DNA from: Streptomyces hundungensis
GTDB taxonomy: Bacteria; Actinomycetota; Actinomycetes; Streptomycetales; Streptomycetaceae
Assembly (NCBI RefSeq): GCF_003627815.1
Contig: NZ_CP032698.1
Span: 7,564,001-7,628,000, forward strand
Length of the DNA stretch: 64,000 bases
Direction of reading: 5' to 3'
Position numbers and translations under genes: made by a program. Positions 15,525 through 24,421 of the stretch are shown here, piece after piece. The notes under the pieces are model-generated. The model had not been told where the DNA came from. It saw nothing but the letters and a program-made list of their open reading frames with translations, and ran no database searches. The stretch's first letter is position 1; each line of letters starts with the position of its first letter.

Positions 15525-17672
15525 ATGACGTCACTCGACCGGGAACTCGGCAAGGAGCTCGACCCGAAGCCCGGCAGGGAGCTCGGCAGGGAGCTCGGCC
15601 CGAAGCCCGACCGGGAGCTCGGCCCGAAGCCCGACCGGGAGCTCGCTCGGCAGCTCGCTCAGGAGCGGGCCCATCACGACGCCTGCCGCGCGGCCCTCGC
15701 CGCGATGACCGAGGGCGCCGACGAGCGCGTCGTCAACGGTGAGAACGCGTTCGCCTCCGGCGCGGACGCCGAGGTGCTGGGCTATCAACTCCGCAGCTGG
15801 GCCAAGGAGTTGAGGGACATGCCGCAGGGCCCGCTGTTCTTCGGGCGGCTCGACTTCGACGCGTGTGCCGACGCCGACCACGCCGGGCAGAGCTATCACA
15901 TCGGCCGTCGGCGCATCAGCGAGCACCCCTTTGCCCCGCCCCTGGTCGTCGACTGGCGCGCCCCCGTCTCGCGCCGCTTCTATCAGGCGAGCGCCCGCGA
16001 CCCCCAGGGCGTCGAGGTCCGTCGACGCTTCGGCTGGGCGAGGGGAAGCCTTGGGGCCGCCGAGGACCTGACCGGCCTGGAGGACGAGCGCCTGACGGCG
16101 GGGGAGGCGCATAGGACCAGTGCGATCCTCGCGGGGGAGATCGAGCGCCCCCGCGTCGGGCCCATGCGGGACATCGCGGCCACCATCCAGCCCGAGCAGG
16201 ACGACCTCGTACGCTCCGAGCTCGCCCGGTCCATCTGCGTGCAGGGCGCCCCCGGCACCGGCAAGACCGCCGTCGGCCTGCACCGGGCGGCGTACCTCCT
16301 CTACACCCACCCCCAACGCCTCCAGCGGCGCGGCCTCCTGGTGCTCGGTCCCAACCGCACCTTCCTGTCCTACGTCTGCGAAGTCCTGCCCGCGCTCGGC
16401 GAGAGCGGCATCCGCCAGTCCACCGTGGACGAGGAGGTCGCGCGCGGGACCCGGGGCCGCGAGGTACGGGCGGTCGACGCGCCGGAGACCGCGCGCGTCA
16501 AACATGACGCCCGCATGGCCGAGGTGCTGCGCCGCGCGCTGTACGGGCGCGTCGCACACCCCGTCAACTCCCTTGCGCTGCGCGAGGGTTCGATGACCTG
16601 GCGGGTCTCACGCGACGAGCTGGCCTCGATCGTGGCGTCGGTACGCGCCGAGGCGCCGCCCTACGCCATCGGGCGGGAGCGGGTGCGCAGCCGGGCGGTC
16701 CGGGCGATCCAGCTCCAGGCGGAGCGCCGGGCCGGGCCCATGAACAACACCTGGCTCCAGAAGATCACCAGGGCGCGTCCGGTGACGGAGTACGTCGACA
16801 CGGTGTGGCCCCGGGTCAAGCCCGAGGAGGTGCTGGCCGACCTGCTGACGGACCCCGAGGCGCTCGCCTCGGCCGCCGAGGGCGTACTGGACGGCGCCGA
16901 GCAGCAGGCGCTGTTGTGGGCGGGGCCCCCGCGCTCCTGGAAGTCCGCGCGGTGGTCGGCGGCCGATCTGATCCTGCTCGACGAGGTGTCCGGCCTGATC
17001 GAACACCCGGAAGGTTATGGGCACATCGTCGTCGACGAGGCGCAGGACCTGTCGCCGATGCAGTGCCGGGCCATCGCCCGACGGGCCGTGTTCGGCTCGC
17101 TGACCGTGCTCGGCGACCTGGCCCAGGGCACCACACCGTGGGCGGCCCGCGACTGGCGGCGTCAACTGGCCCATCTGGGCAAGCCGGACGCCGTCGTGGT
17201 GCCGCTGACCACGGGCTTCAGGGTGCCGGCCGCGATCGTGGAGCTGGCCAACCGGCTGCTTCCCGCCCTCGACGTGGACGTGCCGCCCGGCCGGTCCCTG
17301 CGCGGGGACGGCCGGTTGAGCCACCGGCTCGCCGCGACCCCCGAAGGTCTCGCCGCCGAGGTGGTCGAAGCGGTGCGGGCCGCGCTGCGCGGGGAGGGAT
17401 CGGTGGGCGTCATCGCGGCCGACCACGAGGTGCCCGCCCTGAGAGCGGCCCTCGCCGCCGCCGGCTTCGACGCGAGCGGCGCGGCCCGGGTCGCCCTCCT
17501 GCCCGCGACCCTGGCCAAGGGGCTCGAATACGACCATGTGGTGGCCGTCGAACCGGCCGAGATCGCCGCGTCCGAGGAACGCGGCCTGCACCGGCTGTAT
17601 GTGGTGCTGACGCGGGCGGTGTCCGGCCTCGACATCGTTCACAGCAGGCCGCTGCCCTCCGAACTCGCTTGA
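15525..17672 (+). CDS. helR: HelR/HelD-type RNA polymerase recycling ATPase
   Basis: A 715-residue UvrD-like superfamily 1 protein without a nuclease part. HelD proteins enter RNA polymerase channels and release stalled complexes, and the HelR branch protects against rifamycins. An Arg/Glu-rich N-terminal coiled region contains GPKPDREL-type repeats. Walker A is GAPGTGKTAV at about residue 242, Walker B and motif II are VVDEAQDLSP at about residue 503, and motif VI is LHRLYVVLTRAVSGLD. The sequence AYVLLxTHP-like stretch (RAAYLLYTHPQRL) follows the P-loop. The gene appears leaderless. Its last 34 bases overlap the convergent transporter gene. Confidence 0.85.
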   Translation: MTSLDRELGKELDPKPGRELGRELGPKPDRELGPKPDRELARQLAQERAHHDACRAALAAMTEGADERVVNGENAFASGADAEVLGYQLRSWAKELRDMPQGPLFFGRLDFDACADADHAGQSYHIGRRRISEHPFAPPLVVDWRAPVSRRFYQASARDPQGVEVRRRFGWARGSLGAAEDLTGLEDERLTAGEAHRTSAILAGEIERPRVGPMRDIAATIQPEQDDLVRSELARSICVQGAPGTGKTAVGLHRAAYLLYTHPQRLQRRGLLVLGPNRTFLSYVCEVLPALGESGIRQSTVDEEVARGTRGREVRAVDAPETARVKHDARMAEVLRRALYGRVAHPVNSLALREGSMTWRVSRDELASIVASVRAEAPPYAIGRERVRSRAVRAIQLQAERRAGPMNNTWLQKITRARPVTEYVDTVWPRVKPEEVLADLLTDPEALASAAEGVLDGAEQQALLWAGPPRSWKSARWSAADLILLDEVSGLIEHPEGYGHIVVDEAQDLSPMQCRAIARRAVFGSLTVLGDLAQGTTPWAARDWRRQLAHLGKPDAVVVPLTTGFRVPAAIVELANRLLPALDVDVPPGRSLRGDGRLSHRLAATPEGLAAEVVEAVRAALRGEGSVGVIAADHEVPALRAALAAAGFDASGAARVALLPATLAKGLEYDHVVAVEPAEIAASEERGLHRLYVVLTRAVSGLDIVHSRPLPSELA
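15594..15641 (+). repeat. Two tandem 24-bp repeats in the helR 5' end
   Basis: Two identical 24-bp units (15594-15617, 15618-15641) encode repeats of the type LGPKPDRE; degenerate copies precede them from about 15549. They lengthen the N-terminal coiled region of the HelR protein in frame. Confidence 0.9.
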
Positions 17673-18886
17673 GTCTGGGGCGACTTGACCGGCGGCGCCT
17701 CGGACGGCGGACGGCTCGTGCGCATCCGGGCGAAGGCGTAGACACACCCCGCGAGGGCCAGATCGGACAGGAGCATGAAGCCGATCGAGTACGAGTCCTT
17801 GGCGCTGTAGATCGCCCCCATGACCAGCGGCGGCACAAAGCCACCGAGGCCGCCCATCGCCCCCACGATGCCGGTCACACTGCCCACCTGGGGCTGGGGG
17901 GTGACCTGGGAGACCAGGGCGAAGACACTGCCACTGGCCGTTCCCAGACCGGCGCCCATGCACAGCAGGGCCGTGGTGCCGCCCGGGTACAGCGGGGGGT
18001 CGAAGGCCTGCACGATGGCGAGCAGGGCGACCGCGAGCAGCGCCCCGGCCGTGACGAGCGCGGGGTGGACGCGGTCCGAGAGCCAGCCGCCGATCGGGCG
18101 GAAGAGGACCGTGGCCAGCGCGAACCCCGCCGCCTTGGAGCCCGCGTCGGTCGGCGACAGGGCGTACCAGGTCTTGAGGTAGGTGGGCAGATACACGCCG
18201 AACGCGACGATCCCGCCGAACCCGATCGCGTACAACGCGGACAGCTCCCACGTCACCCGGAGCCGTCCCGCCCGGCCGAGCCGGGAGCCCAGCGTCGCCG
18301 TGGGGACGGGCCGGTCGGGGCGGTCCGTGATCAGGAGCGCGGCGAGCACCGCGTACACGGCGAGGGCGATCGCCACCACGAGGAAGGGGACGTGATAGCC
18401 GTGCTTGGCGATGCGGGGCGTCAGATATCCCGAGAGCGCCACCCCGCCCATGCCCATGCCGAACACGCCGAGTGCGAGGCCCCGCTTGTGCGGGGGGAAC
18501 CAGGAGTTGACCAGGGGGATGCCGATCGCGAAGGTCGTGCCGCCGAGCCCCAGCAGAAAGCCGATCACCAGCATCAGGCCGTAGCTGTCGCGTGCCGGGA
18601 TCAGGAGCAGTACCGGCACGATGGTGAGCGCCGACATCAGCGGGAACATCAGCTTCGCGCCGTAGCGGTCGGTCAGCGCACCCACCGGGATCCGCCCGAG
18701 CGACCCGACGAGCACCGGGACGGCGACCAGCAACGACTGTTGGAGTGAGCTGAGGTGCAGCCGGTCCTTGTAATCGCCTGCCAAGGGGGCGATCAGGTCC
18801 CACGCCCAGAACGTCAGCGTGAACCCGACCGTCGCCATCACCAGGTTTCGGTACGCGGCGCCAGAGGGCTTCGAATCAGTGTCCAC
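17639..18886 (-). CDS. MFS transporter, NarK (nitrate/nitrite)-like
   Basis: About 415 residues with twelve predicted membrane helices. The loop 2-3 motif is GRIPVGALTDRYGAKLMFPL. FGMGMGGVALSGYLTP and GLGTASGSVFALVSQVTP resemble the glycine-rich nitrate-signature helices of NNP-family porters. The C-terminal tail is polar. The start is uncertain: GTG at 18886 has a close GAGG, and a TTG at 18898 is also in frame. No nitrate reductase gene is nearby, so the substrate remains an inference. The 3' end overlaps helR by 34 bases on the opposite strand. Confidence 0.78.
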   Translation of the reverse strand: MDTDSKPSGAAYRNLVMATVGFTLTFWAWDLIAPLAGDYKDRLHLSSLQQSLLVAVPVLVGSLGRIPVGALTDRYGAKLMFPLMSALTIVPVLLLIPARDSYGLMLVIGFLLGLGGTTFAIGIPLVNSWFPPHKRGLALGVFGMGMGGVALSGYLTPRIAKHGYHVPFLVVAIALAVYAVLAALLITDRPDRPVPTATLGSRLGRAGRLRVTWELSALYAIGFGGIVAFGVYLPTYLKTWYALSPTDAGSKAAGFALATVLFRPIGGWLSDRVHPALVTAGALLAVALLAIVQAFDPPLYPGGTTALLCMGAGLGTASGSVFALVSQVTPQPQVGSVTGIVGAMGGLGGFVPPLVMGAIYSAKDSYSIGFMLLSDLALAGCVYAFARMRTSRPPSEAPPVKSPQTQASSEGSGLL

Positions 18887-19089
18887 GCCCTCAGTCAAGG
18901 TGGCCGCCCCCGCCGGGGCGCGCCGGACTGCGCCGTACGGAGGACCCGGACCGGAACGGGGAAGGGCCGCCGATGTGTGGTCTCCTCGGCGCCCCGGCGG
19001 GACTGTCGGACCCGCCCGCTAGGCTCGGCCGAGCACAGGAAGACGCGCTTCTCAGGCGCTCTTCTCACGGGGGCAGCAAGGGGGAAACA

Positions 19090-19839
19090 GTGACGATGCA
19101 CCGTCCGGGCCTGCCCGGTGATCTGCCGGGCCCGAAGACGCTCTGGGCGCGGTGGGGCCTGCTCGCGGTCCTTGAGGCGTCGACCGAGAACGAGGAGCTG
19201 CCGTTCGTGCACCGCACGGGCACCTGGATCGACGGTGGCGGTCTGCACGTCGACGACTGCGGCTGTACGGCGTGGACGCTGACCGACATGGGCGAGGGCC
19301 GCTTCGTGCTCTACGGCGAGGACGAGTCCAGCGACGTCAAATGGCACAAACCCCCGATCGACATGCTGGCCGGCGCCCCGCAGTGGCTGCCGTTCGCCAG
19401 GCTCCGCGATCTGATCGAGGGCTATGAACTCGGCTGCGTCTACTGGTACGAGAACGGCGCCTGGTCGCGTGCCCCCTATCCGCAGGGCCTCGACGACGAC
19501 GGCCTGGACTGCGGGATGAGCCGCTTCGTCGACCGCGACGACGTCCTGGAGACCCTCGACCTCGGCGAGGACGGGGAGAGCGGCCAGGACGGTGAGGGCG
19601 GCCCGCAGGACGTTCTGGACCGGGCCGAACGGTACGAACTGACGCCCCAACTGGTGGAATCGCTGGTCGCCCGGTCCGAGTACGACCACTGGGACCTGCC
19701 CGCCATGCTGCGGGCCCTGAGCCTGACAGGTTTGGCCGGTGACGCACCCGGTGACGCCGGTTCGGGTGCACGGGCCCCGGAGCGCGAGCCGGACGGCGCG
19801 GTCCGCGCTCCGGGAGGTGCGGGGCGGAGCTACTCCTGA
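19090..19839 (+). CDS. Hypothetical protein
   Basis: A 249-residue acidic cytosolic protein starting with GTG at 19090, six bases after a GGGGG ribosome site; a TAGGCT -10 box lies at 19020-19025. It is rich in Trp and Asp in the first 150 residues (DDCGCTAWTLTDMGEGRFVL, MLAGAPQWLPFARLRDLIEG, GCVYWYENGAW). A Gly/Asp-rich linker and a short helical segment follow, with a low-complexity tail. I do not recognise a family. Its 3' end overlaps the convergent tryptophan dioxygenase gene by 10 bases. Confidence 0.75.
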   Translation: MTMHRPGLPGDLPGPKTLWARWGLLAVLEASTENEELPFVHRTGTWIDGGGLHVDDCGCTAWTLTDMGEGRFVLYGEDESSDVKWHKPPIDMLAGAPQWLPFARLRDLIEGYELGCVYWYENGAWSRAPYPQGLDDDGLDCGMSRFVDRDDVLETLDLGEDGESGQDGEGGPQDVLDRAERYELTPQLVESLVARSEYDHWDLPAMLRALSLTGLAGDAPGDAGSGARAPEREPDGAVRAPGGAGRSYS

Positions 19840-20549
19840 AGGGTGTGCCGTTCCTCCCGCGCCGCACGCAGCTCCGGGAACGGCATGCGCACCCGGGCCG
19901 CCAGATAGGACAGGCCCGTGGAGCCACCGGTGCCGCGCAGGCCGCCCACCGTGCGGTCCACCAGGGACAGATGGGTGATCTTCCAGCGCCAGAACGCATA
20001 GCCGAGGTCGAGCAGGGCCTCGGCCACGCGGTGGTGGACGCCGGCGCCCGCCGCCCCCCGCTCGCACACCTCCTCCACGCGCGTCGCGCCCGCCGCCAGC
20101 GCCTTCAGATAGGCGCTGTACAGGGGGCTCGTGCCGCCGTCGGACGCGGTGCCCAACCGGTCGTCCAGGGCGTGGAAGCCCCGCGACTGGGCGCCGCTGG
20201 CCGTGCCCAGATGGCGTCGGAACGCGGCGAAGTGCTGGAGGGGCAGGCGCTCCAGAAGCCGTACGGTCTCGTCCAGGACGCGGACCATGCCGGTCACCCG
20301 GCCCAGGTGTTCCAGGGCGCGCTCGGGACCGTCCCACTCCGGCGAGCCGTCCGCCTCCGCGAGGGCGTCCACCGCGGCGTCGATGTCCAACGCGGCCTGC
20401 GCGAGCCACAGTTCACTCGTCTGGTGCGCCACGATGAAGAAGCGCTCGGCCGCCTCGACGGCCGGATCCCGGCCCGCCGGATAGAGCGGACGCTGAAGGC
20501 CGAGCAGGTCGTCCAGGGCGAGGTAGCGCGCGTAGTCGGACGAGCTCAT
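19830..20549 (-). CDS. Tryptophan 2,3-dioxygenase-family heme enzyme
   Basis: A 239-residue member of the TDO family, which opens the indole ring of L-tryptophan to N-formylkynurenine with O2. RFFIVAHQTSELWLAQAALD holds the distal His (HQ motif). THLSLVDRTVGG carries the His expected as axial heme ligand, although the usual preceding Arg is Thr. RGTGGSTGLSYLAA is the conserved substrate-amino-group loop. It is the last gene of a coupled unit SDR-methyltransferase-aminotransferase-TDO, with an ATGA overlap to the aminotransferase gene. Some biosynthetic TDO relatives act on beta-methyltryptophan or insert a single oxygen, so the exact reaction is open. Confidence 0.88.
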   Translation of the reverse strand: MSSSDYARYLALDDLLGLQRPLYPAGRDPAVEAAERFFIVAHQTSELWLAQAALDIDAAVDALAEADGSPEWDGPERALEHLGRVTGMVRVLDETVRLLERLPLQHFAAFRRHLGTASGAQSRGFHALDDRLGTASDGGTSPLYSAYLKALAAGATRVEEVCERGAAGAGVHHRVAEALLDLGYAFWRWKITHLSLVDRTVGGLRGTGGSTGLSYLAARVRMPFPELRAAREERHTLQE

Positions 20550-21787
20550 GGGTGCCCGCCGCTCGCCCCGTGATCCGCGGTGTACGCGAGGAGGCGCTCG
20601 ACCCCGGTGTCCAGCTCCTCGGGGTCGCCGCAGAACGCCAGGCGCACCAGGGTCCTCGCCTGCGCCGCCGGTTCGGCGGACAGGGTCCGGCCCGACGCGG
20701 AGACCACCGGCCGCAGCGCGAATCCGGCGGCCGGCGCCAGGCCCACGTCGTACCGTTCGAGCAGGCCCCGCACGAAGCCGGCCGCGTCGTCGCAGACCCC
20801 GGCGACGTCCAGGACCGCGTACCAGCCGCCCTGGGGCAGTTCGGCCAGCAGCCCCGCCTCCCGCAGGGCGGGCAGGGCCCGGTCCCGGTTGGCGCGGACC
20901 AGCGCCGCATTGGTGACCGCGCTGTCGCGTGCTTTGAGCGCCGTCAGGCCCGCGTACTGCACCGGCGTCGACGGACTGACCAGGCTCGCCTCCTGAACCA
21001 CCCGCATGGCGTCGGCGGCTCGGCGGTGCGGGGTGACCACATAGCCGAGCCGGTACCCCGTCATGGCCAGGCTCTTGGAGAAGGAGAACGTCGAGGAGAC
21101 CCGGCGCTCGTGCTCCGCCAGAGAGCGTTCCAGGGACGCGAACGAGGTGTGCTCGCCGTCGTAGACGAAGTGCTCGTACGCCTCGTCGCTGATGATCTGG
21201 AGGTCGTGCTCCTGGGCCACGGCGAGGATCGCCGCCATCTCGTCCACGGCGAGGACGGCGCCGGTCGGGTTGGCGGGCGAGTTGATCAGGACCGCCCGGG
21301 TCCGGGGGGTCAGGGCCGCCCGGATGCCCTCGGCGGTGGGACGAAAGTGCGGGCCCAGCGGATAGAACACGGGGCGGAACCCGGCGAGCAGACACTGCTG
21401 GAGGTGGATCGGCCAGTGCAGCTCCGGCAGCAGCAGTTCGTCACCGGGACCGGCCAGGGACTGCATCAGGGCGGCCAGGCCCTGACAGGAGCCGGGGGTC
21501 ACGAAGATGTGGTCGGGCGAGGTGCGGTGGCCGTTCTCCACCTCCAGCTTGACGGCCAGCGCCTCGCGCAGCGCGGGCATCCCCTCCGCGGAGGTGTAGG
21601 CGGTGCGGCCCGAGCGCACGGCCTCCGCGGTGGCCTCGGCCACCTCGCGCGGAGGCTTGAAGTAGGGCTCCCCGACATGGAGTTTGATGACGGGCCGGCC
21701 CGTGGTCCGCTCCCGCTCCTCGGCGGAGCGGAACACCTCGTGCAGACACGAGGACGGGATGGTGCCGGCCCGGGACACGGCGTTCAC
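20546..21787 (-). CDS. PLP-dependent class I/II aminotransferase
   Basis: A 413-residue fold-type I aminotransferase. Recognisable parts are AYTSAEGMPALREALA, VLINSPANPTGAVL (Asn binding the PLP ring side), IISDEAYEHFVY (Asp and Tyr contacting PLP), the lysine loop TFSFSKSLAMTGYRLGYVV with the Schiff-base Lys, and FVTPGSCQGLAALMQ. The GTG start at 21787 overlaps the upstream methyltransferase stop. Beside a TDO gene, the likely substrates are kynurenine (giving quinoline acids by spontaneous cyclisation) or tryptophan/indolepyruvate. Confidence 0.9.
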   Translation of the reverse strand: MNAVSRAGTIPSSCLHEVFRSAEERERTTGRPVIKLHVGEPYFKPPREVAEATAEAVRSGRTAYTSAEGMPALREALAVKLEVENGHRTSPDHIFVTPGSCQGLAALMQSLAGPGDELLLPELHWPIHLQQCLLAGFRPVFYPLGPHFRPTAEGIRAALTPRTRAVLINSPANPTGAVLAVDEMAAILAVAQEHDLQIISDEAYEHFVYDGEHTSFASLERSLAEHERRVSSTFSFSKSLAMTGYRLGYVVTPHRRAADAMRVVQEASLVSPSTPVQYAGLTALKARDSAVTNAALVRANRDRALPALREAGLLAELPQGGWYAVLDVAGVCDDAAGFVRGLLERYDVGLAPAAGFALRPVVSASGRTLSAEPAAQARTLVRLAFCGDPEELDTGVERLLAYTADHGASGGHP

Positions 21788-22719
21788 GACCGCCCCTGAC
21801 CGGGGGTGGGACGCGCCGCCTCGGAGTCGACGAGGAACTCGTAGACGAAGAAGCTCTGGAGCGCGGGCTCGCGGTCGCCGATGACGTGCTTGGCGCGCTG
21901 CCGGAAGCCGTTGACGGCGAGTTCGTGCTCCACGATCAGAGGGGAGAGCTTGTGCTCCTCCTCGAAGGCGGTGACGACGTCGTCCTTGGTGATCTGCATC
22001 TCGGCGATCGCCACCATCCAGTTGTCGCGCTCGATGGCGTAGTCGATGACGAACTTGTACCAGTTCCACAGCGTCTTGCGGCGGCGGTCCTCCAGCGCGC
22101 GCGACCACTCGGGGATCGACCCGTCCTTGCGATAGGCGGCTATTTCCTCGTCGCTGGCGAGCAGATACCCACCGCCCAGTTCGATGACCTCCGCGGACTT
22201 GAGCCGTGCGGCGTCCTCGGGTGTGCAGTACTCCGGACAGAACTCGTCGCCCAGTATCAACAGGCCGTCCCCGCCCAGGAGTTCGCGGGCGTGCGCGAGG
22301 TGGTTGTGCGGCAGGTGGTGGTGACTGCCCCAGGAGATCATGACGTCGAGCGGCTCCTGCCACTGCTCGAAGGGGGAGCCGAACACCTCGGCGTGCGGCC
22401 GGTCCGCGAGGCGGTCCCGGGCCTGCTCCAGCGGGTTGCGGGCCACGTCGTTGGCGATGACGCGGCAGTCCGGCAGTCGGTCGGCGATCATCGCGGCGAG
22501 CACGCCCGAGCCGGAGCCCACGTCCATGACGGTGAGCGGCCTGCCCAGTTCCGCACGCCGGGCGGCGACCCGGTCGACGATGAGGCGGTCACCGTCGGAG
22601 ATGTCGGGGTGGCCGTCGCGCATGATGGCGCCCACGTCGATGGTGCGGAATTCCTCGCGCGTGTAGATGGTGCTTTCCTCGATGACTGTCTCGGTGGTGG
22701 TGTTGTCAGCGGTTTCCAT
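21784..22719 (-). CDS. SAM-dependent methyltransferase of the Trp-derived subcluster
   Basis: A protein of 311 residues with motif I TVMDVGSGSGVLAAMIADRL and a following acidic residue in VIANDVARNPLEQA. The HHHLPHNHLAHARELLGG stretch is the post-motif III region. The C-terminal half is rich in aromatic residues (WNWYKFVIDYAIERDNWM), unusual for generic small-molecule methyltransferases, and may form the substrate pocket. ATG 22719 has GGAAGGA upstream; a GTG at 22764 that overlaps the SDR stop is an alternative. Placement between SDR and aminotransferase suggests C- or N-methylation of an indole or kynurenine intermediate. Confidence 0.8.
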   Translation of the reverse strand: METADNTTTETVIEESTIYTREEFRTIDVGAIMRDGHPDISDGDRLIVDRVAARRAELGRPLTVMDVGSGSGVLAAMIADRLPDCRVIANDVARNPLEQARDRLADRPHAEVFGSPFEQWQEPLDVMISWGSHHHLPHNHLAHARELLGGDGLLILGDEFCPEYCTPEDAARLKSAEVIELGGGYLLASDEEIAAYRKDGSIPEWSRALEDRRRKTLWNWYKFVIDYAIERDNWMVAIAEMQITKDDVVTAFEEEHKLSPLIVEHELAVNGFRQRAKHVIGDREPALQSFFVYEFLVDSEAARPTPGQGRS

Positions 22720-22760
22720 GTGCCTGATTCCTTCCGCGTCGCCGTTTTCCGATTCGGTGA

Positions 22761-23510
22761 TCACGCGCTACGTCCCCCGTCGATGGCGACCAGCGCACCG
22801 GTGACCCAGCCCGAGGTTTCCGGGTCCAGCAGATTGCACACCCAGCCCGCGATCTCCTCGGGCCGGCCGAAGCGGCCCAGTGGGGTGGCCTCGACCAGGC
22901 CCGCGATCAGGTCGTCGGTGCCCTGCGCGTCCAGGCCCAGGTCCCCGTACATCGGGGTGTCCACCGGGCCGGGCAGCACCGCGTTGACCCGTACGTGCGG
23001 GGCGAGTTCGCGCGCGAGGGAGCGGGTCAGACTGTTGAGCGCCGCCTTCGTCGCCCCGTACAGGGCGCGGCCCGGCATCGCGAGCGCCCCGCCCACCGAG
23101 GAGACGTTGACGACGGCGCCCTCCCGCTCGCGCAGCTGGGGCAGCGCCGCGCGGATGAGACGGACGGGGCCCAGGAGGTTGACGTCGAGCATGGCCGTCA
23201 GATCGGCGAGGTCCGCCCTCTCGATCGGCGCGAACCGGGCCAGGCCCGCGTTGTTGACCAGCCCGTCCACCGCGCCGAACCGCTCCACGGCGGCCTCGAC
23301 CGCGGCCCGCGCCCCCGACGCGTCGCCGATGTCGGCGGGGTGCACCAGAGCCCGCTCGCCGCCCTCGGTGTCCGCCGCCTCGCCGAGCGGTCCCGCCCTG
23401 CGCCCCACCAGCGTCACCGACGCTCCGGCGGCCAGGAGGGCGCGGGCGACGGCCCGTCCGATGCCGGTGCCGGCGCCGGTGACCACCATGCTCTTTCCGT
23501 GCAGGCTCAT
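22761..23510 (-). CDS. Short-chain dehydrogenase/reductase
   Basis: A classical SDR of about 250 residues. The cofactor motif is VVTGAGTGIGRAVARAL, the NNAG motif is VNNAGLARFAP, and the active-site Ser is in VVNVSSVGGALAM. Tyr and Lys are in ALYGATKAALNSLTRSLA. The C-terminal WVTGALVAIDGGRSA is standard. It is the first gene of the SDR-methyltransferase-aminotransferase-TDO unit and is transcribed from a TAGCGT promoter about 110 bases upstream. A GTG at 23525 could also be the start. The role is probably keto reduction of an intermediate of the Trp-derived branch. Confidence 0.88.
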   Translation of the reverse strand: MSLHGKSMVVTGAGTGIGRAVARALLAAGASVTLVGRRAGPLGEAADTEGGERALVHPADIGDASGARAAVEAAVERFGAVDGLVNNAGLARFAPIERADLADLTAMLDVNLLGPVRLIRAALPQLREREGAVVNVSSVGGALAMPGRALYGATKAALNSLTRSLARELAPHVRVNAVLPGPVDTPMYGDLGLDAQGTDDLIAGLVEATPLGRFGRPEEIAGWVCNLLDPETSGWVTGALVAIDGGRSA

Positions 23511-23618
23511 GGACGTGTGGCCCACTTTCTCGATCCGTGGACGGGCGGCCCCTCGACGTGCGCTCCGGCGGGCAGGACCACGGGGGAGAGGCGGTCCGCG
23601 GACGTGCCGTCGCGCCCT

Positions 23619-23658
23619 ACGCTAGGGGGCCGCCGGAAGGGGGAGCGGATTTCTTTCA
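23619..23658 (-). promoter_or_regulatory. Promoter of the SDR-TDO operon with TGAAAGA box
   Basis: On the minus strand, TGAAAGA (23658-23652) is followed after exactly 27 bases by TAGCGT (23624-23619), about 110 bases before the SDR start. The arrangement matches the diiron-oxygenase promoter at 41.2 kb. Between this site and the end of the next gene (23.69-23.78 kb) are short imperfect direct repeats of CGCCCCGCACCCATCG. Confidence 0.6.
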
Positions 23659-23785
23659 GTGGCCGAAAAGAACCCGGCCCACCGCGCCGCGCGCCCCGCA
23701 CACGTCCGGGCGCCCCGCACCCATCGTCCGCCCCGCACCCATCGCCCGCCCTGTACACGCGCCCGCCCCGCACGCATCACGCCTC

Positions 23786-24421
23786 CTACACGCGCCGGAT
23801 GAGCGTGATGCCTTCCCGGACGGTGAGGACGACCTGTTCGACCCTCGGGTCGTCGCGGACCTTCTCGTTGAAGGCGCGCAGCGCGACGGTGTCCTCGTTC
23901 TGGTCGAGCGGGTTGGCCACCCCGCCGAACTGGAGCACGTTGTCCGCCGCGATCACCCCCCGCTCCGCGAGCAGCGGCAGCACCCCGTCGTAGTAGGCGC
24001 TGTAGCCGGTCTTGTCGGCGTCGAGGAAGACGAAGTCCAACGGCCCCTCGATGGAGGCGAGTTGGGACAGCGCCGGGCCTTCGCGCACCTCCACCCGGTC
24101 CGCCCAGGGGGACGCGGCGATGTGCCGGCGGGCGATCTCGGCGTGCACGGGATCGATCTCACAGGTCACCAGGTGTGCGTCCGGCGGGAGTTGGGCCGCC
24201 ATCGACAGGGCCGAATAGCCGGTGAACGTGCCGATCTCCAGGACCCGGCGCGGGCGCAGCATGTACACCAGCATCGCCAGGAAGCGGCCCTCCATCGGCC
24301 CGACCATCATCTGCGGCACGGCGCAGACCTTCCGGGTCTCCTCGGCGAGCGCGGTCAGCCAGGGGGGTTCGCCGGTCGAGTACGCCTCGGCGTACGCGTC
24401 GACCTTGGGTCGGACGATCAT
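23786..24421 (-). CDS. O-methyltransferase, CCoAOMT-like family
   Basis: A 211-residue class I O-methyltransferase of the caffeoyl-CoA type, metal dependent. VLEIGTFTGYSALSMAAQLP is motif I, LVTCEIDPVHAEIARR is motif II, FVFLDADKTGYSAYYDGVLP holds metal-binding Asp residues, and VIAADNVLQFGGVA completes the metal site. Substrates are usually catechols or ortho-hydroxy aromatics, which fits an aryl cap or a hydroxyquinoline. It is the last gene of the NRPS operon, with an ATGA overlap to the thioesterase gene. Confidence 0.9.
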   Translation of the reverse strand: MIVRPKVDAYAEAYSTGEPPWLTALAEETRKVCAVPQMMVGPMEGRFLAMLVYMLRPRRVLEIGTFTGYSALSMAAQLPPDAHLVTCEIDPVHAEIARRHIAASPWADRVEVREGPALSQLASIEGPLDFVFLDADKTGYSAYYDGVLPLLAERGVIAADNVLQFGGVANPLDQNEDTVALRAFNEKVRDDPRVEQVVLTVREGITLIRRV

